Assembly: GCF_932294415.1 (NCBI RefSeq)
Contig: NC_065536.1
Span: 55,119,854 to 55,183,853, forward strand
Source: Quercus robur
Taxonomy: Eukaryota; Streptophyta; Magnoliopsida; Fagales; Fagaceae
Length of the DNA: 64,000 bases
Direction of reading: 5' to 3'
Below, one piece after another: positions 34,541 to 45,400 of this stretch (the stretch's first letter is position 1; each line of letters starts with the position of its first letter). The notes under the pieces are model-generated. The model ran no database searches. It saw only the letters and a program-made list of their open reading frames with translations, and was not told the DNA's origin. Made by a program: the position numbers and the translations under genes.

Positions 34541-36034
34541 CACAACCTGGACGTTATATGGCCCCTAAAATCTACCCCGAAGAAGAGTTCCCCATTGATA
34601 GTTGGGTTAATCCCCAGACTGAATGGAATCCCCAGTCTACCCTCGGATCCTCAATACCAAGGGAACTGATGCGACAGTTATAGGGTCAGATGTTGTCAAA
34701 AACACGGTCAAAGTCCCTCACTGCTCGGCTTCCCCTTCGGATGAATTACTTAGAGTTTAACGTTCTCGGACGGTCGCCTCACATGCATTACGAAGCACAC
34801 AGCCGTTATCTCAGTTAGTTTCATGAGTTTAATCTACTGGGAATTATCATTATTATACTTGATAATGTCGATAAGTTCAAATTAGTGGGATTCTGCTTCA
34901 AAGTTTTTCCTGCTCTAAGCATCATTAAAGGAAACTGCACATGTAATATCCCATTCACAAAGTAGTTGTTGCAGAAAAGAAAAGTATATAAGAGGAAGCA
35001 AATTCATTTCTTATTAAGACAAATAAACAGTACAGCGTACAATGAAAGAGCTTAAATAAGCTCATACTGAAACTAACTACATAAGCGAAAAGAAAAGATA
35101 CAAGGGAGTGAAGAAAAAGCCGAAGAAGAGGTGCAGAGAAGAGGGGTGCTGCCATTCCAAAATGTCGTCTAAGGAAACCATTCCTCAATACTTTTACATG
35201 CCTATAACTCATGCAGCAAAAGAGCCTAACTTTGGGCTAGCACCATTGAAGAAAAGGTGCAGGGAGCCCAACTTGAGGCTAGCACCGTTGAAGAAAAGGT
35301 GCAGGGAGCCGGAAGTTGATGAGCCTCCACGTAACCACGCCTGCGATAGAGCAGACGGCGCTGATGGCGAAAAACCTTACTTCTGACGCATCAAGAATCT
35401 GATGCGACCAGTACCTGCTTCGGATTTTGATTGAAAGAGGGAGAAATACCATTTCTCCCTTGTCAAAACGGAAGATTATCTTGAGTCTGTGCCTCCCCTG
35501 TCCAGACCACGCCACTTTGAGTCTCGGAAGGACACGGCGCCTCTGTGGCGGATGTAGTTCCTTTACCCCTGCCTGTGTCTCAAACATATTACACTACACT
35601 AAGGGTGGATATCACTGGATATGGAGACTGTGATTATAGCTGAAGGATTATAATTTTGAAGAGAGTCGAAGGGTTTGTATGTAAGGAGAATAACCTCCTA
35701 TCCTACTTATATAAAGGGTAAGGTGGTGGCATTCAATTTGTGCAACTTTCCAAGGAATGCTAAGGACAAGGTAGATTTGGCTCAATTTCCAACACCATCC
35801 GCAATCGTAGGATCTGAAGATCCTCGTGAAGGCGCGCCTCGAGTGCTGAAACGTCAAAGGACTCCACGTGAGTGGATAAAGGAATGGCTCTTAATTTGGC
35901 ACGTCTCTCATGTAAATAGAAAAACACAAATATTAGTAGAGTACAGAATTTTAGCGAGCCATGATGTGGGCCCAACATCACCAAAACCCTCCTCCCCGAC
36001 TAAAAAGTCGGGCAGCAGGATTTTGAGAGGCTAT

Positions 36035-36707
36035 TGTGGGGCCAGAAAATTCACGGCCCAAGCCCACTCTACGTTAGGGCCCAAGGCCTAAGCCGATGAG
36101 AGCTATTGCCGAGGACGCATAATGAAATCCCAAAAGGAGCATAAGGATATTGCCGAGGGCGACCTCATGCTCAGCACCTCACAAAATGCCTGAAGAAAGG
36201 GGCAAACTCAGTACAAGGATAGGACAAGGGAAAAAACTGTCAACATCGTAATACAGAACCTTGTATCTGACAAGCCCATACTCTAAACCATGCCCTTTAA
36301 CTTTTCCAATGACCCCTAACCACTCTAGGTATGAGTTGACAGGACAGGTCTGCATCCCAGAAAAGTAAAACTTACACGTGGACCCTAAAAGGGGAAACGA
36401 ACACTAGTATAAAAGGAGAAAGAGGCCTAGGAAAAAAGGGATCCCCCTGCAAAAAGGAGAAAAGGAAGGATACAAGGCTCTTCAGACGCTGTCCGAGGAC
36501 TTAAGTCCTACAACCCGTACTAATTGAGGGCTTAGCTAGTCAAGCCAAGTCCGTATATACATAAGCTCCCATAGAAACTACGACTAAACCGCTCACCTGT
36601 GCCCAAGGTCATGCCTTTCAAGCCCACTCTCTATAAATCATATTGTTAGGGCCCTTTACATACGAGCCCAACGTCATTCTTGGGCCGTTAAAAATCGTGT
36701 CCCTACA
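36035..36707 (+). repeat. 3' LTR of the non-autonomous element
   Basis: Starts TGTGGGGCCAGAAAATTC and ends ATCGTGTCCCTACA, followed by the ATTTA duplication. Confidence 0.92.
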
Positions 36708-37081
36708 ATTTATATTATAGAATTTTAATGATTATTTTTATAATATTATATAAGGAAATATTTTTATTTATAGTCATAACAATTTATTTAAAATGTGACA
36801 TTCTTCTTTATATGAGAGAATATTTTTATTTATAATTTTACTACTATTTAAGGGGCTTCCCCTGTTTGGACCGGATTTTTTTGGTTCTAAAATACCCCTA
36901 CATCCCTAGATTTAAGTAGAAACAAAACTAAATGATAGTCTGGTAAAAATACATGTCTAACTTGCATTAAGCATTGCCTATAAAATAAGAATACTCTTCC
37001 GCTAACCTACTTCTTCAAAGTAACTATATGTTTATTGTTTTTTTTTTAAATAGAAAAATAAGTTTTTTTTTTAATAAGAAA

Positions 37082-38456
37082 CTAGCATCTAAGCACGCGA
37101 CAGCGCGTGCTAAAAGACTCTTCTATTTTTTATGTAAATGTTAATAATTTGAATTCATTATAATTTGAGATTATTACTGTAGGGACGCGATACGCAACGA
37201 GCCACAACAGTGTTGGGTTAGCACGTAAAAAGACCCAGACAATATCATTTGTAGAGAGTGGATTTGAAAGGCTAGGCCCTGGTTACCCAGCGGTGGGTTT
37301 TTTGTGGTGTTCATATGTGTTTAAGGTGTTTTCACCCCCGGAGTCTTTTTCCTGGAGGTGGACTGGGAGGCCTTCCTTCTTGGCCATTTTTCCCCGTCCC
37401 CTCATCCAGATTACTTACTTTTTCTTTTATACTAGTTTGCGTTCGCTTTCCTTCGTCCACGTGTAGGGTCGACCTTTCCAAGACTGATACTTGTCCCGTC
37501 AGTCCCAAACCAAAGTCGTTGGGAGTGGTTGATAAAGCTGAAGAATACAGCTCTGTTAGGTGCAGAGCCGTGTATGGGAAGGGTAGTAAGGGCAGCCTTT
37601 CCTAGATATTTTAGATTTTCTTTCAAGTTTGTCCCTATACCGTTTTTGCCCCTTTTCTCGGTGGAACTTTGGGTTAGCCGAGGACTGGACTGTCCTCGGC
37701 TGCTTCTTCGGGCCATTTCGTGCTTCACATTATTGAGTTTGAACTATAGCCTTCTTTGGCTTGGGCCTTAGGACTCCCCATGAATAAGTGGGCCTGGCCC
37801 ATAAATTATTGGGCCCCACAATTACATTTTCCAATCACAAAAATACAAAGGGGTGATAATGGGGAGATTTAAATTTATTGGGTAGAAGGTTGAAGTTGTT
37901 TGTGTGTGACTAAAACGTGGGTGTACAACTGGGGTTTTTTTTATATTTTATTTTAATTTTATTTTAATCAATACGGCAAATGTGTTTTTATAAAGAAACG
38001 TGTGTTTTTTTTTTTTAATTTTAATTTTTTTTTATAAATGGATAAAAAAATTTGAAAATCTTTAGGAAAGTAGTCTTGTTTTGTAGGCAACGTTTTAGTG
38101 GGAGTTAAAAATACATCTACTTATAAAAAATAAAAAGTGTATATATCTATATAGTATATATTTTTTTAATAACTATTTAGTTTTTTTTTTTAGATTTGTT
38201 TTTGGATAAAAGTGGGGTGTTTAAATTATTTTTCTATTAAAAAAAAAAACAATAAACGTATATTTGCTTTGAATAAGTGAGTTAGTAAAAGAGTGTTCCT
38301 ATTTTGTAGGCAATGTAGTTTTAGTGCAAGTTAGACATGTATTTTTATCAGATTATCATTTAGTTTTGTCTTTACTTAAACTTATGGATGTAGGGGTATT
38401 TTGGAATAAAAAAAATCCAGTCCAAACAAGAGAAGTCTCTTAAATAGTAGTATAGA
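37082..38456 (-). mobile_element. Inner Helitron-like element of the same family, inverted
   Basis: On minus it begins A|TCTATACTACTATTTAAG at 38456. It ends with the hairpin GCACGCG-CTGT-CGCGTGC, then TTAGATG and CTAG|T at 37085-37082. The TC start, CTRR end, pre-terminal hairpin and A/T flanks are the Helitron rules. It contains the solo LTR 37178-37820; without that it is about 730 bp. It appears to have inserted into another copy of its own family. Confidence 0.7.
37178..37820 (-). mobile_element. Solo LTR inside the inner Helitron
   Basis: 643 bp, TGTAGGGACGCG...GGGCCCCACA in plus coordinates, so it is oriented minus (TGTGGGG...CCCTACA). It is flanked by the exact 5-bp duplication ATTAC (37173-37177, 37821-37825). 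One LTR with a TSD and no interior indicates LTR-LTR recombination. Its ends resemble the LTRs at 32791, but the body differs. Short open frames here (for example 37315-37605) are not genes. Confidence 0.85.
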
Positions 38457-38544
38457 TATATATAAAAAAAAAAAAAGAAAAAAAAGTTAAACAACCCACG
38501 TTGCTATTGTTTTTTTCCTAAAAAAAAACACCTCATGTTTATAC

Positions 38545-38589
<45 letters not shown>

Positions 38590-38695
38590 TAAATAGATAT
38601 ATACACTTTTTTTTTTTTTTTTTTAATATATAAGTAGATATATCTTTAACTCCCACTAAAACGTTGCCTACAAAACAGGACTACTCTTTTGATGG

Positions 38696-39397
38696 TGTGG
38701 GGTCAGGGAACTTATGATCCGACCCACGCTCTACTAGGGCCTGGGGCCCGTGCCGAGGAGGATATTTGTCGAGGACGAATAGAGAAAGGCCAAAGTGTCG
38801 AGGGGAACAGCCGAGGATGACCCTGTCCTCGGCATTCCAAGATTTCAAAGGGGAGAGCAACATCCCGTTAAAGGCTACCCCCAAAAAGCCCCCTGAAGAA
38901 GAGGCGAGTAAAATGGGACCCACGTGGGGGTACGGTGCAAAACTGGTTCGAGGTAAATACGTCACCTCCGCATTAAATGCACCCGCCAACGTCCTAACCA
39001 CATTAATGAGAAAAGACGCCTGGACATGGTGACTTCGATCATCGCAACTAACAAAAAGTAAGGGGGGACAGCTGATGAGACGGGTACTGAAGTAGGCACC
39101 TGCCTGATCAACAAGTGGAGGGCTAAGATCAACCAAGAAGGGCTATATAACGTGAAGGTTGATGCGCCTAAAAGGGGGCTGGGAAAAAAGGCCAAAAACC
39201 AGAGCCTCCCAGTCCGCCTCCAGGAGAAAGACTCCTCGAGCGAACACAATTTAATTCTGTATGAACACCACGACTAACCACCGTCCGGTGACCAAAGCCT
39301 AGCCTTCGAAACCCACGCTCTACAAATGATATTGTTTGGGCCTTTTTTACGTGCGAACCCAATATCATTTTAGGTCGTTACAAATTGAGTCCTTACA
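38696..39397 (+). mobile_element. Second solo LTR, inside the outer Helitron
   Basis: 702 bp, TGTGGGGTCAGGG...GTCCTTACA, flanked by the exact 5-bp duplication GATGG (38691-38695, 39398-39402). It carries GCCGAGG-rich words like the other LTRs of this group. The open frames at 38681-39249 are LTR sequence. Confidence 0.85.
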
Positions 39398-39677
39398 GAT
39401 GGTTTTCAAATTGCTCTTTTATTTTTATTTTTTTGTAAAGATTAATAATTTGCATCCATTCTATTTTGGGATTACTATATTTTCCAATCACAAAAATACC
39501 TAAGGGTGTGATGAAAAATTATTTTACTTGCAAATGCATATTTCCAACCACACTTCTAGGTATTTTGTGATTGAAAAATGTAATAATTTCAAATTATAAA
39601 TTATGTAAATTATTAAATTTTACTCGAAAAATAGAAGAGCCTCTAAGCACGTGCTCACGCACGTGCTTAGAGGCTAG

Positions 39678-40379
39678 TAATAATAATATCCTTTTTTTTT
39701 TTTTTTTTTGATAGACGCTAGTAATAATAATTGATTTAGAATGTTTAGTTGTTTTGACAACAATTAACACAAAAACAAAAACAAATTAAATATTTGTGAA
39801 TTCACTAAAATTAGTCATAACCAATTAGATTTCTTAACTTCTTTTAGTGATATTATATATATAACCAAAATTATAGTACTTATTCTATTTAATTAAAAAA
39901 GATTATTAATATAATAAATAAATATTTTTTATATTAATTATTTTAAGTGATTCACTAATTATTTAAGTATAATGAAATTTTGATGTCAATTTTCTAAGAT
40001 ATATATATATATATATATATATACAAACACACATATATGAGTTTAAGTTAGTAAAGTTACACTTGGTGTAATTTTACAAAAGTTACACATTTTGTTCACC
40101 ATAGATCTCTAAGCAATCAAACGGTTTAAAAAACACTATCTTACTTAATTAATATGACATGTTTTAGTGTTCTCTCTTATGTATTACAATAAATTATGAA
40201 ATTCTATTCTATTTTATTATTTTCTCACCCTTGTTGAACTACTATAAAAAATAAAAATAAAAATAAATCTCAAGTTTTCTCCATATTTAAAAGAAGAATA
40301 ATATTACATACACAAATAATTTTGCAAAATTTTTACAAAGTGTTGATGAAGCATGGTCCACATTAGCTTTGAAAAACAA
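39678..40379. other. AT-rich spacer with microsatellite
   Basis: A T-run (39691-39708), then a repeat of the words GCTAGTAATAATAAT seen at the Helitron end (39673 and 39710). A (TA)n tract lies at 40003-40022. A truncated copy of the 1377-type MITE lies near 40303-40345. No gene. Confidence 0.4.
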
Positions 40380-41155
40380 TTATTGAAAGATATATCTTTA
40401 TTTTTATTTATCAAAATGATATTTGCATGGTTCTAAAAAAAATGATATTTGTATTTATTTTTTGTTTAGTAGGCATGAAATTGGCTTATTTATATCTGTC
40501 ACAATATCATGCAATTTTTAAATTTGTAAACACATATATTATGATCAAATTATTATACCACTCTTATTGTCTTTCTAATTTGTTATAAAATAAAACACGA
40601 ATTATTACAATTTTTTAGAAGTAAAATTATACTCAGAAAGAGAAGAAACTATTACAAAAACATTAGCAATTTCTTAATGAACCTCGTCGAAATACTGCTC
40701 CATCCGTTGTACACCATATTCTTGATAAACCCCATCCAAATATTGCTCCATTTGTTCTGTGGGTTTCCATAGCACAAGAAAAAATATATTTCATATAAAT
40801 AAAAACAAAAAAATCATAACTTAATTATACTTGGTTCCTTACCAACTCCTTCAAGTCCTCCATGCAGATTTGAGATTTGGATCCTGTGGACAATCCAATC
40901 AACATTATTCATGATGATTGGAACAATTCTACGCATTATCTTGGCTTGGTTTCTTTGGGTTTGGCTTGAAAGTTTCTCTAAGTTTGTGTTGTATTTGCGT
41001 GGGTTTGAAGATTTGTGTGGGTACTGAGAGCCTTTACAGGCTGAGAAGGATGGAGAGAAGATTTTTAGGCGGGATAGAAAAGAAAAATAAAATATAACAA
41101 TTGTCTTGTTATTGATGAAAAGATGAGAAAGATTAGTTTGAATTGATTTGTTCAT
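40380..41155 (-). other. Unrecognised two-exon coding-like locus sharing its 3' part with the 3812-4740 element
   Basis: On minus an ATG-led stretch (MRRIVPIIMNNVDWIVHRIQ, then NLHGGLEGV) ends at GTTG|GTAAGG. An AT-rich intron ends at CCCACAG, and a second exon (40763-40682) reads EQMEQYLDGVYQEYG, then RMEQYFDEVH and a stop. The duplicated EQ/RMEQY motif and the splice phase match the exon pair in the foldback at 3812-4479 (NTEQMEQYLQEI). Downstream, 40560-40380 on minus is clearly homologous to 4590-4740 on plus. So this is a dispersed, possibly mobile, coding-like unit. I know no family with this motif; the start and 5' extent are uncertain. Confidence 0.5.
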
Positions 41156-41160
41156 TGTTA

Positions 41161-42429
41161 AGAGGGAAATGATTAATGTTGAGGGAATGAAAAAAGATAG
41201 AGGTAATCAAAAAGTAATAGTAGTAAAAATGACATATTAATTAGAAAATTAACATAAAGTTTAGATAGAATAATATATTGAGTTATGTTAAGGGAATAAA
41301 AAAGAAAGAAAGAAATAATCAAAAAGTAATATTAGTAGTCAAATTGACATATTAATTAGAAAATTAACAAATAACTAAACTTTGGATAGAATAGAATGAA
41401 GAAAAATAATAGATGTAACCGATCTAACTATTTGTTGAGGAGTTACGTGGAGTTTAAAAACAACAAGGCACTTGCAAGTATAATAGAAATAGTACCACAT
41501 TTTAGTTAATCAAGCTCAAAATTCACCTACATCAAATTATGTAAAATTGTGTAAAAATACATGGTTGCTATAATAATCATATGAATTTACACTGACATTA
41601 TTCATTTGAGAACGAAGAAAGAGATTAGATGGTGGTTATTATGTGTAAAAAAAGAAAAACAATTAAAAAAAATTAAAAATTGATATTTTAATAAAATATA
41701 GTGTAAATTTTTTTTAAAAGAGAATTTAACTTATAGTATTCACTTCTAATGATAACTTTTTATCATCAGACCAATACACCAATTGACGTCCACGCCTGAT
41801 GATAGCTCTTTATCATCAAATCAAGACACTAATCAATTTTTTATGTAAGCGAAGATTAAACTTCAGACCTCTTTATCATCATCTATACAGGGTGTTTTGA
41901 AAAATGAGTATTTTAAAATAATTTTTTTTTTTTTTAAATTGTTAATGTTCTAAAGTAGCTAGCTAGAGCTAAAAACGACGCCGTGTAAAAAGTAGAGTTC
42001 TCTTCTAAACGATGTCGTACGGATAGGAAACTCACATGTCGCTTGCATTGGAAGCGAAACTTAACCAGTTGACACTTTAGACACCAAAAATCGAGCTCCA
42101 TTTACATTTCTACACAGATTTACACGATGAGAGAAAGAGAGAAAAAGATGAGTAATAGCAACACACACCTTTCTTCAATTAAATTCTGACAGATCGTTCA
42201 AAAAAAAAGAAAAACCGCGTCCAAACATGGTTCAACATCGCAGAGCAACAAGTAGATTGTGCTTCAACCACACCATTTAGATCTACCTCTCTTCTCCTTC
42301 TCAACTAGCTCTGGTAATTAAGCTCCAGATCTCACCTTATATAGCTGTTCGATTTTCTCCAAATCCAAGCACTAATCTCTCATCAATTTTGATCGGATCC
42401 AATCCGATCTGATCCTCGAAAGCCTAAAA
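41161..42429. other. Spacer and 5' region of the AP-1 mu gene
   Basis: 41161-41700 is AT-rich with a locally repeated segment (ATTAGAAAATTAACA words near 41240 and 41355). 41711-41880 holds a SINE. From about 41960 the sequence becomes GC-richer, with CT-rich tracts before the ATG at 42430 that fit a promoter and 5' UTR. No TATA box stands out. Confidence 0.45.
41711..41880 (-). repeat. SINE fragment, same family as 54860-55018
   Basis: On minus it contains TGATTAGTGTCTTG, GATGATAAAGAGCTATCATC and a second GATGATAAAAAGTTATCATT. These match the diagnostic body of the SINE at 54860 (GATTGGTATCTTGGTCCGAT, GATAAAAAGCTATCATC). The central hairpin word is duplicated in this copy. Confidence 0.55.
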
Positions 42430-45400
42430 ATGGCAGGGGCAGTGTCGGCACTGTTTCTCTTAGATATCAAAGGCCGCGTTCTCATTTGGCGTGACTATCG
42501 CGGCGATGTCTCCTCCGTTCAGGCCGAGAAATTCTTCGCCAAGCTCATCGAGAAAGAGGTAATTTTGCTCATTCTCTTCTTTTCTGTGATTTCAACTTAG
42601 CAAAAGTGTTAAACTTAGTTAAATTTGGACTAAGGTTTAGTTGTTGTCTAATTGAGTATTTTGATATGGTATCAGGGTGATCCGGAGACGCAAGATCCGG
42701 TTGTGTATGATAATGGTGTAACCTACATGTTTATACAGCACAACAATGTGTTCCTGATGGCGGCGTCGAGGCAGAATTGCAATGCTGCCAGCCTTCTTTT
42801 CTTTCTACACCGCTTAGTTGATGTAAGCTTCGATTGGTAATTAGGCACTAATGCATTCGTGTCGCTTGTAACGGATCGAGATTGTTCGTTATGGTTGATT
42901 TCTATTTGGCAGGTCTTCAAGCATTATTTCGAAGAGTTAGAAGAGGAATCGCTTCGAGACAACTTTGTTGTAGTGGTAGGAGAATTTGTTAACTTTGATT
43001 GAATTTGATTGCGCCTTGTGCTTAACTAGATGTGCCTTTATGCTAATTACCTTGTGTTCTTGGCAGTACGAGTTGCTTGATGAGATTATGGACTTTGGTT
43101 ACCCTCAGTATACAGAGGCGAAGATTCTTAGTGAATTCATCAAGACCGATGCTTATAGGATGGAGGTTACGCAGAGGCCTCCCATGGCTGTAACAAACGC
43201 AGTTTCTTGGCGTAGTGAAGGGATACAATACAAGAAGAATGAGGTACTACTAGTTTTACTACAAAATGCTTACAAACTGAAATGCCAATGATTGTAATCG
43301 GAGACAAATCAACCACAATTTAAATAAATTTCTTGATTACTTTTCTGTCATGCAAATTAAATTTGACACATTAGCTTGTAATGATAATGTAGTAAAATTA
43401 GTAGTAGTGCTAACATCACTCTTGATATTATAGGTCGTCAAGTGATATTCCTTTCTTCTTGTTCATTAGGTTTTCTTGGATGTGGTGGAGAGTGTTAATA
43501 TACTTGTCAACAGCAATGGACAAATAATTAGGTCTGACGTTGTTGGGGCATTGAAGATGAGAACTTATTTGAGGTGTGTTATCAGTTAAAGTTTTGAGAT
43601 TTGAGTTTCGACATGACATTGTAGCTTTTGATAGTTTTATTCAACTTCATTCATGTTTTAATGGTTTATCTCATAATTTCCTCACCAAATTTGTACCTGA
43701 GGATTGGCATGCGGAGTGAGTGAATGCAAATATCGCTATATTGGAGTGTCAGTTTAGGATGCCTTTGCAATAGACAACTCCATTTGTAATGAAAAATTTG
43801 TTCTCAAGGTTAATAGTGTAAGACCTAGTAAATTCTGTTGTTTCTTAAATTTGCATCTAAGTGACATTTACACTCTCTTTGTTTATGGTGTTTCATAGAG
43901 TAGAAAACACTAGTCAACAGAAAGCATAATTTGTGGTTGATGGAAAACAATCCCAATAGATTGGAAAACGTTATCTGTGAATGTTTCCCACTTTTTAAAA
44001 GTGGTTTTGGGACATTAAATACTCAACAAACTACCACAAATAAAATTTATACCATAAAAAACTTTCTCAATGATAGGATTCAAGTGATAGCCCAATGCCA
44101 GCAGTTATGACATCCTTTATGGTGTCTCATGTCTAAGTTTTCACCTGCAAACCTTTCTCTTTTCCAACTTAATTATATGTGTAGATTTTGAATTTGGGGT
44201 TTATTCTTCCATTTGTGGCTTCCAAATGACCTAAAAATAGTAAATATTTTTCTATTTGGGATCTATTTTTGTGAATGAAAATTTATGTTCTAATAATTAT
44301 TTGGAATCACAAAAGATAGTAATGATTTTCTGTGCTAGCAAAATGATAATGTTTTGTTGGCTCATTTTTAGGTTTGCAACCAAAAACAGGTAAATGAGTC
44401 AAATTTATTATAAAAAAAAAAAAAGAAAAGAAAAAAAAAAGTCATTTTCTAGAAATCCGTCATAACAAATGGGTAAAGATTGTTGTAAAATGCCCCAAAT
44501 TTTTGGGTTAACATGCAAACAAATGGTGCTGATTGGTATTGTAGAATTACTTCATTGGACGTCTAGTCATGGATTCCACATGTTCATTTCCCTGTCTGAA
44601 TTGTTAGCTTTTAGGACATGTTTTTTTTTTTTTTTTTAAAACGAGTGTGGACTACCTTGTGATCAGATTGACTTATCAGAAAGTCCGACAAAAATGTTTG
44701 TACATTCAAGTGATCCACACGCTTGCTTAATGCTTCATCCCTTCTATGGTTCTGTGGGCTTTACTTCTAAAGCTTATGCTAATTGTGATATTTTTTATAT
44801 ATACATCTCCTTTCTCCTTCCTATCCTATAATGTAGGCAATTTAATCCAAGCTTTAAACACTTGGACTAGCACATGATAGTTTGGTGTAATATTGCTTGC
44901 AGCAATATATTTCTTATCTCGCTTTCTCTACATCTGAGCTTGTTACTCATCCTTATGTTCTGGTCAGTTTTAGCAGGATACTATAAATATTCATCAATTT
45001 GTCTGTTGCAGTGGCATGCCCGAGTGTAAGCTTGGCCTAAATGATAGAGTATTATTGGAGGCACAAGGTCGAGCAACCAAGGGAAAGGCTATTGATTTGG
45101 AAGACATCAAATTTCATCAGTATGTAGCTTAAGTCTTTGGTTAGTATTAAGTGCAAAATTGCTATCATTGCTGCAAGTTCTAAAGTAAATGCCAATTTTG
45201 GTCTAGGTGTGTGCGTTTGGCCCGGTTTGAAAATGATCGGACCATATCCTTCATACCGCCTGATGGAGCTTTCGATCTCATGACATATAGACTCAGCACT
45301 CAGGTTTACCTTTTACTTTACAAATGCTGTCCTTTTCTGTTTTTAGTTGCTTATTCCATGGCATTTGATCAGTTAAATGATTCTGTTAGCAGGTAAAGCC

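Larger units (their letters stand above)
32791..36707 (+). mobile_element. Non-autonomous LTR retrotransposon (LARD-like), 3.9 kb
   Basis: Two 673-bp LTRs (32791-33463 and 36035-36707, TGTGGGGCC...TCCCTACA) are flanked by the exact 5-bp duplication ATTTA (32786-32790, 36708-36712). After the left LTR comes TTGGCGCCGTTTGTGGG (33465-33481), a TGGCGCC-type primer site. The right LTR is preceded by GGATTTTGAGAGGCTAT, a weak purine tract. The 2.57-kb interior has no gag, protease, integrase or reverse transcriptase. It is dominated by an 81-bp tandem array, with a smaller array of about 45 bp at 35225-35310 and an anonymous frame at 35675-36091. Each LTR has a TATA-like TATAAAAGG (33165, 36409). 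The LTRs differ at several positions, so it is older than the Copia insertion. Confidence 0.9.
36835..39677 (+). mobile_element. Outer Helitron-like element (interrupted)
   Basis: The 3' end is a textbook Helitron terminus: a hairpin of GCACGTG arms (39648-39667 region), a short gap, then CTAG at 39674-39677 followed by T. The 5' end near 36835 (TTTTACTACTATTTAAGGGG) aligns with the 5' end of the inner element, but its terminal TC is lost or mutated. Both termini are homologous to those of the inner, inverted copy (shared AATAGAAGAG before the hairpin; CTGTTTGGAC near the 5' end). The body is split by the inner Helitron (37082-38456) and by a solo LTR (38696-39397). No Rep/helicase is present, so it is non-autonomous. 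The 5' limit is approximate. Confidence 0.6.

Noticed and set aside
33652-34669. Long open frames on both strands (297 and 319 codons) as real proteins
   Set aside because: Both simply read the 81-bp tandem array, a multiple of three without forced stops. There is no family resemblance, and the array lies inside an LTR element.
37315-37771. Small genes inside 37178-37820
   Set aside because: The stretch is a solo LTR with exact TSDs; the frames are short and not conserved in character.
38681-39249. Minus-strand frames as a gene next to the Helitron
   Set aside because: They fall inside the 38696-39397 solo LTR and end at its border.
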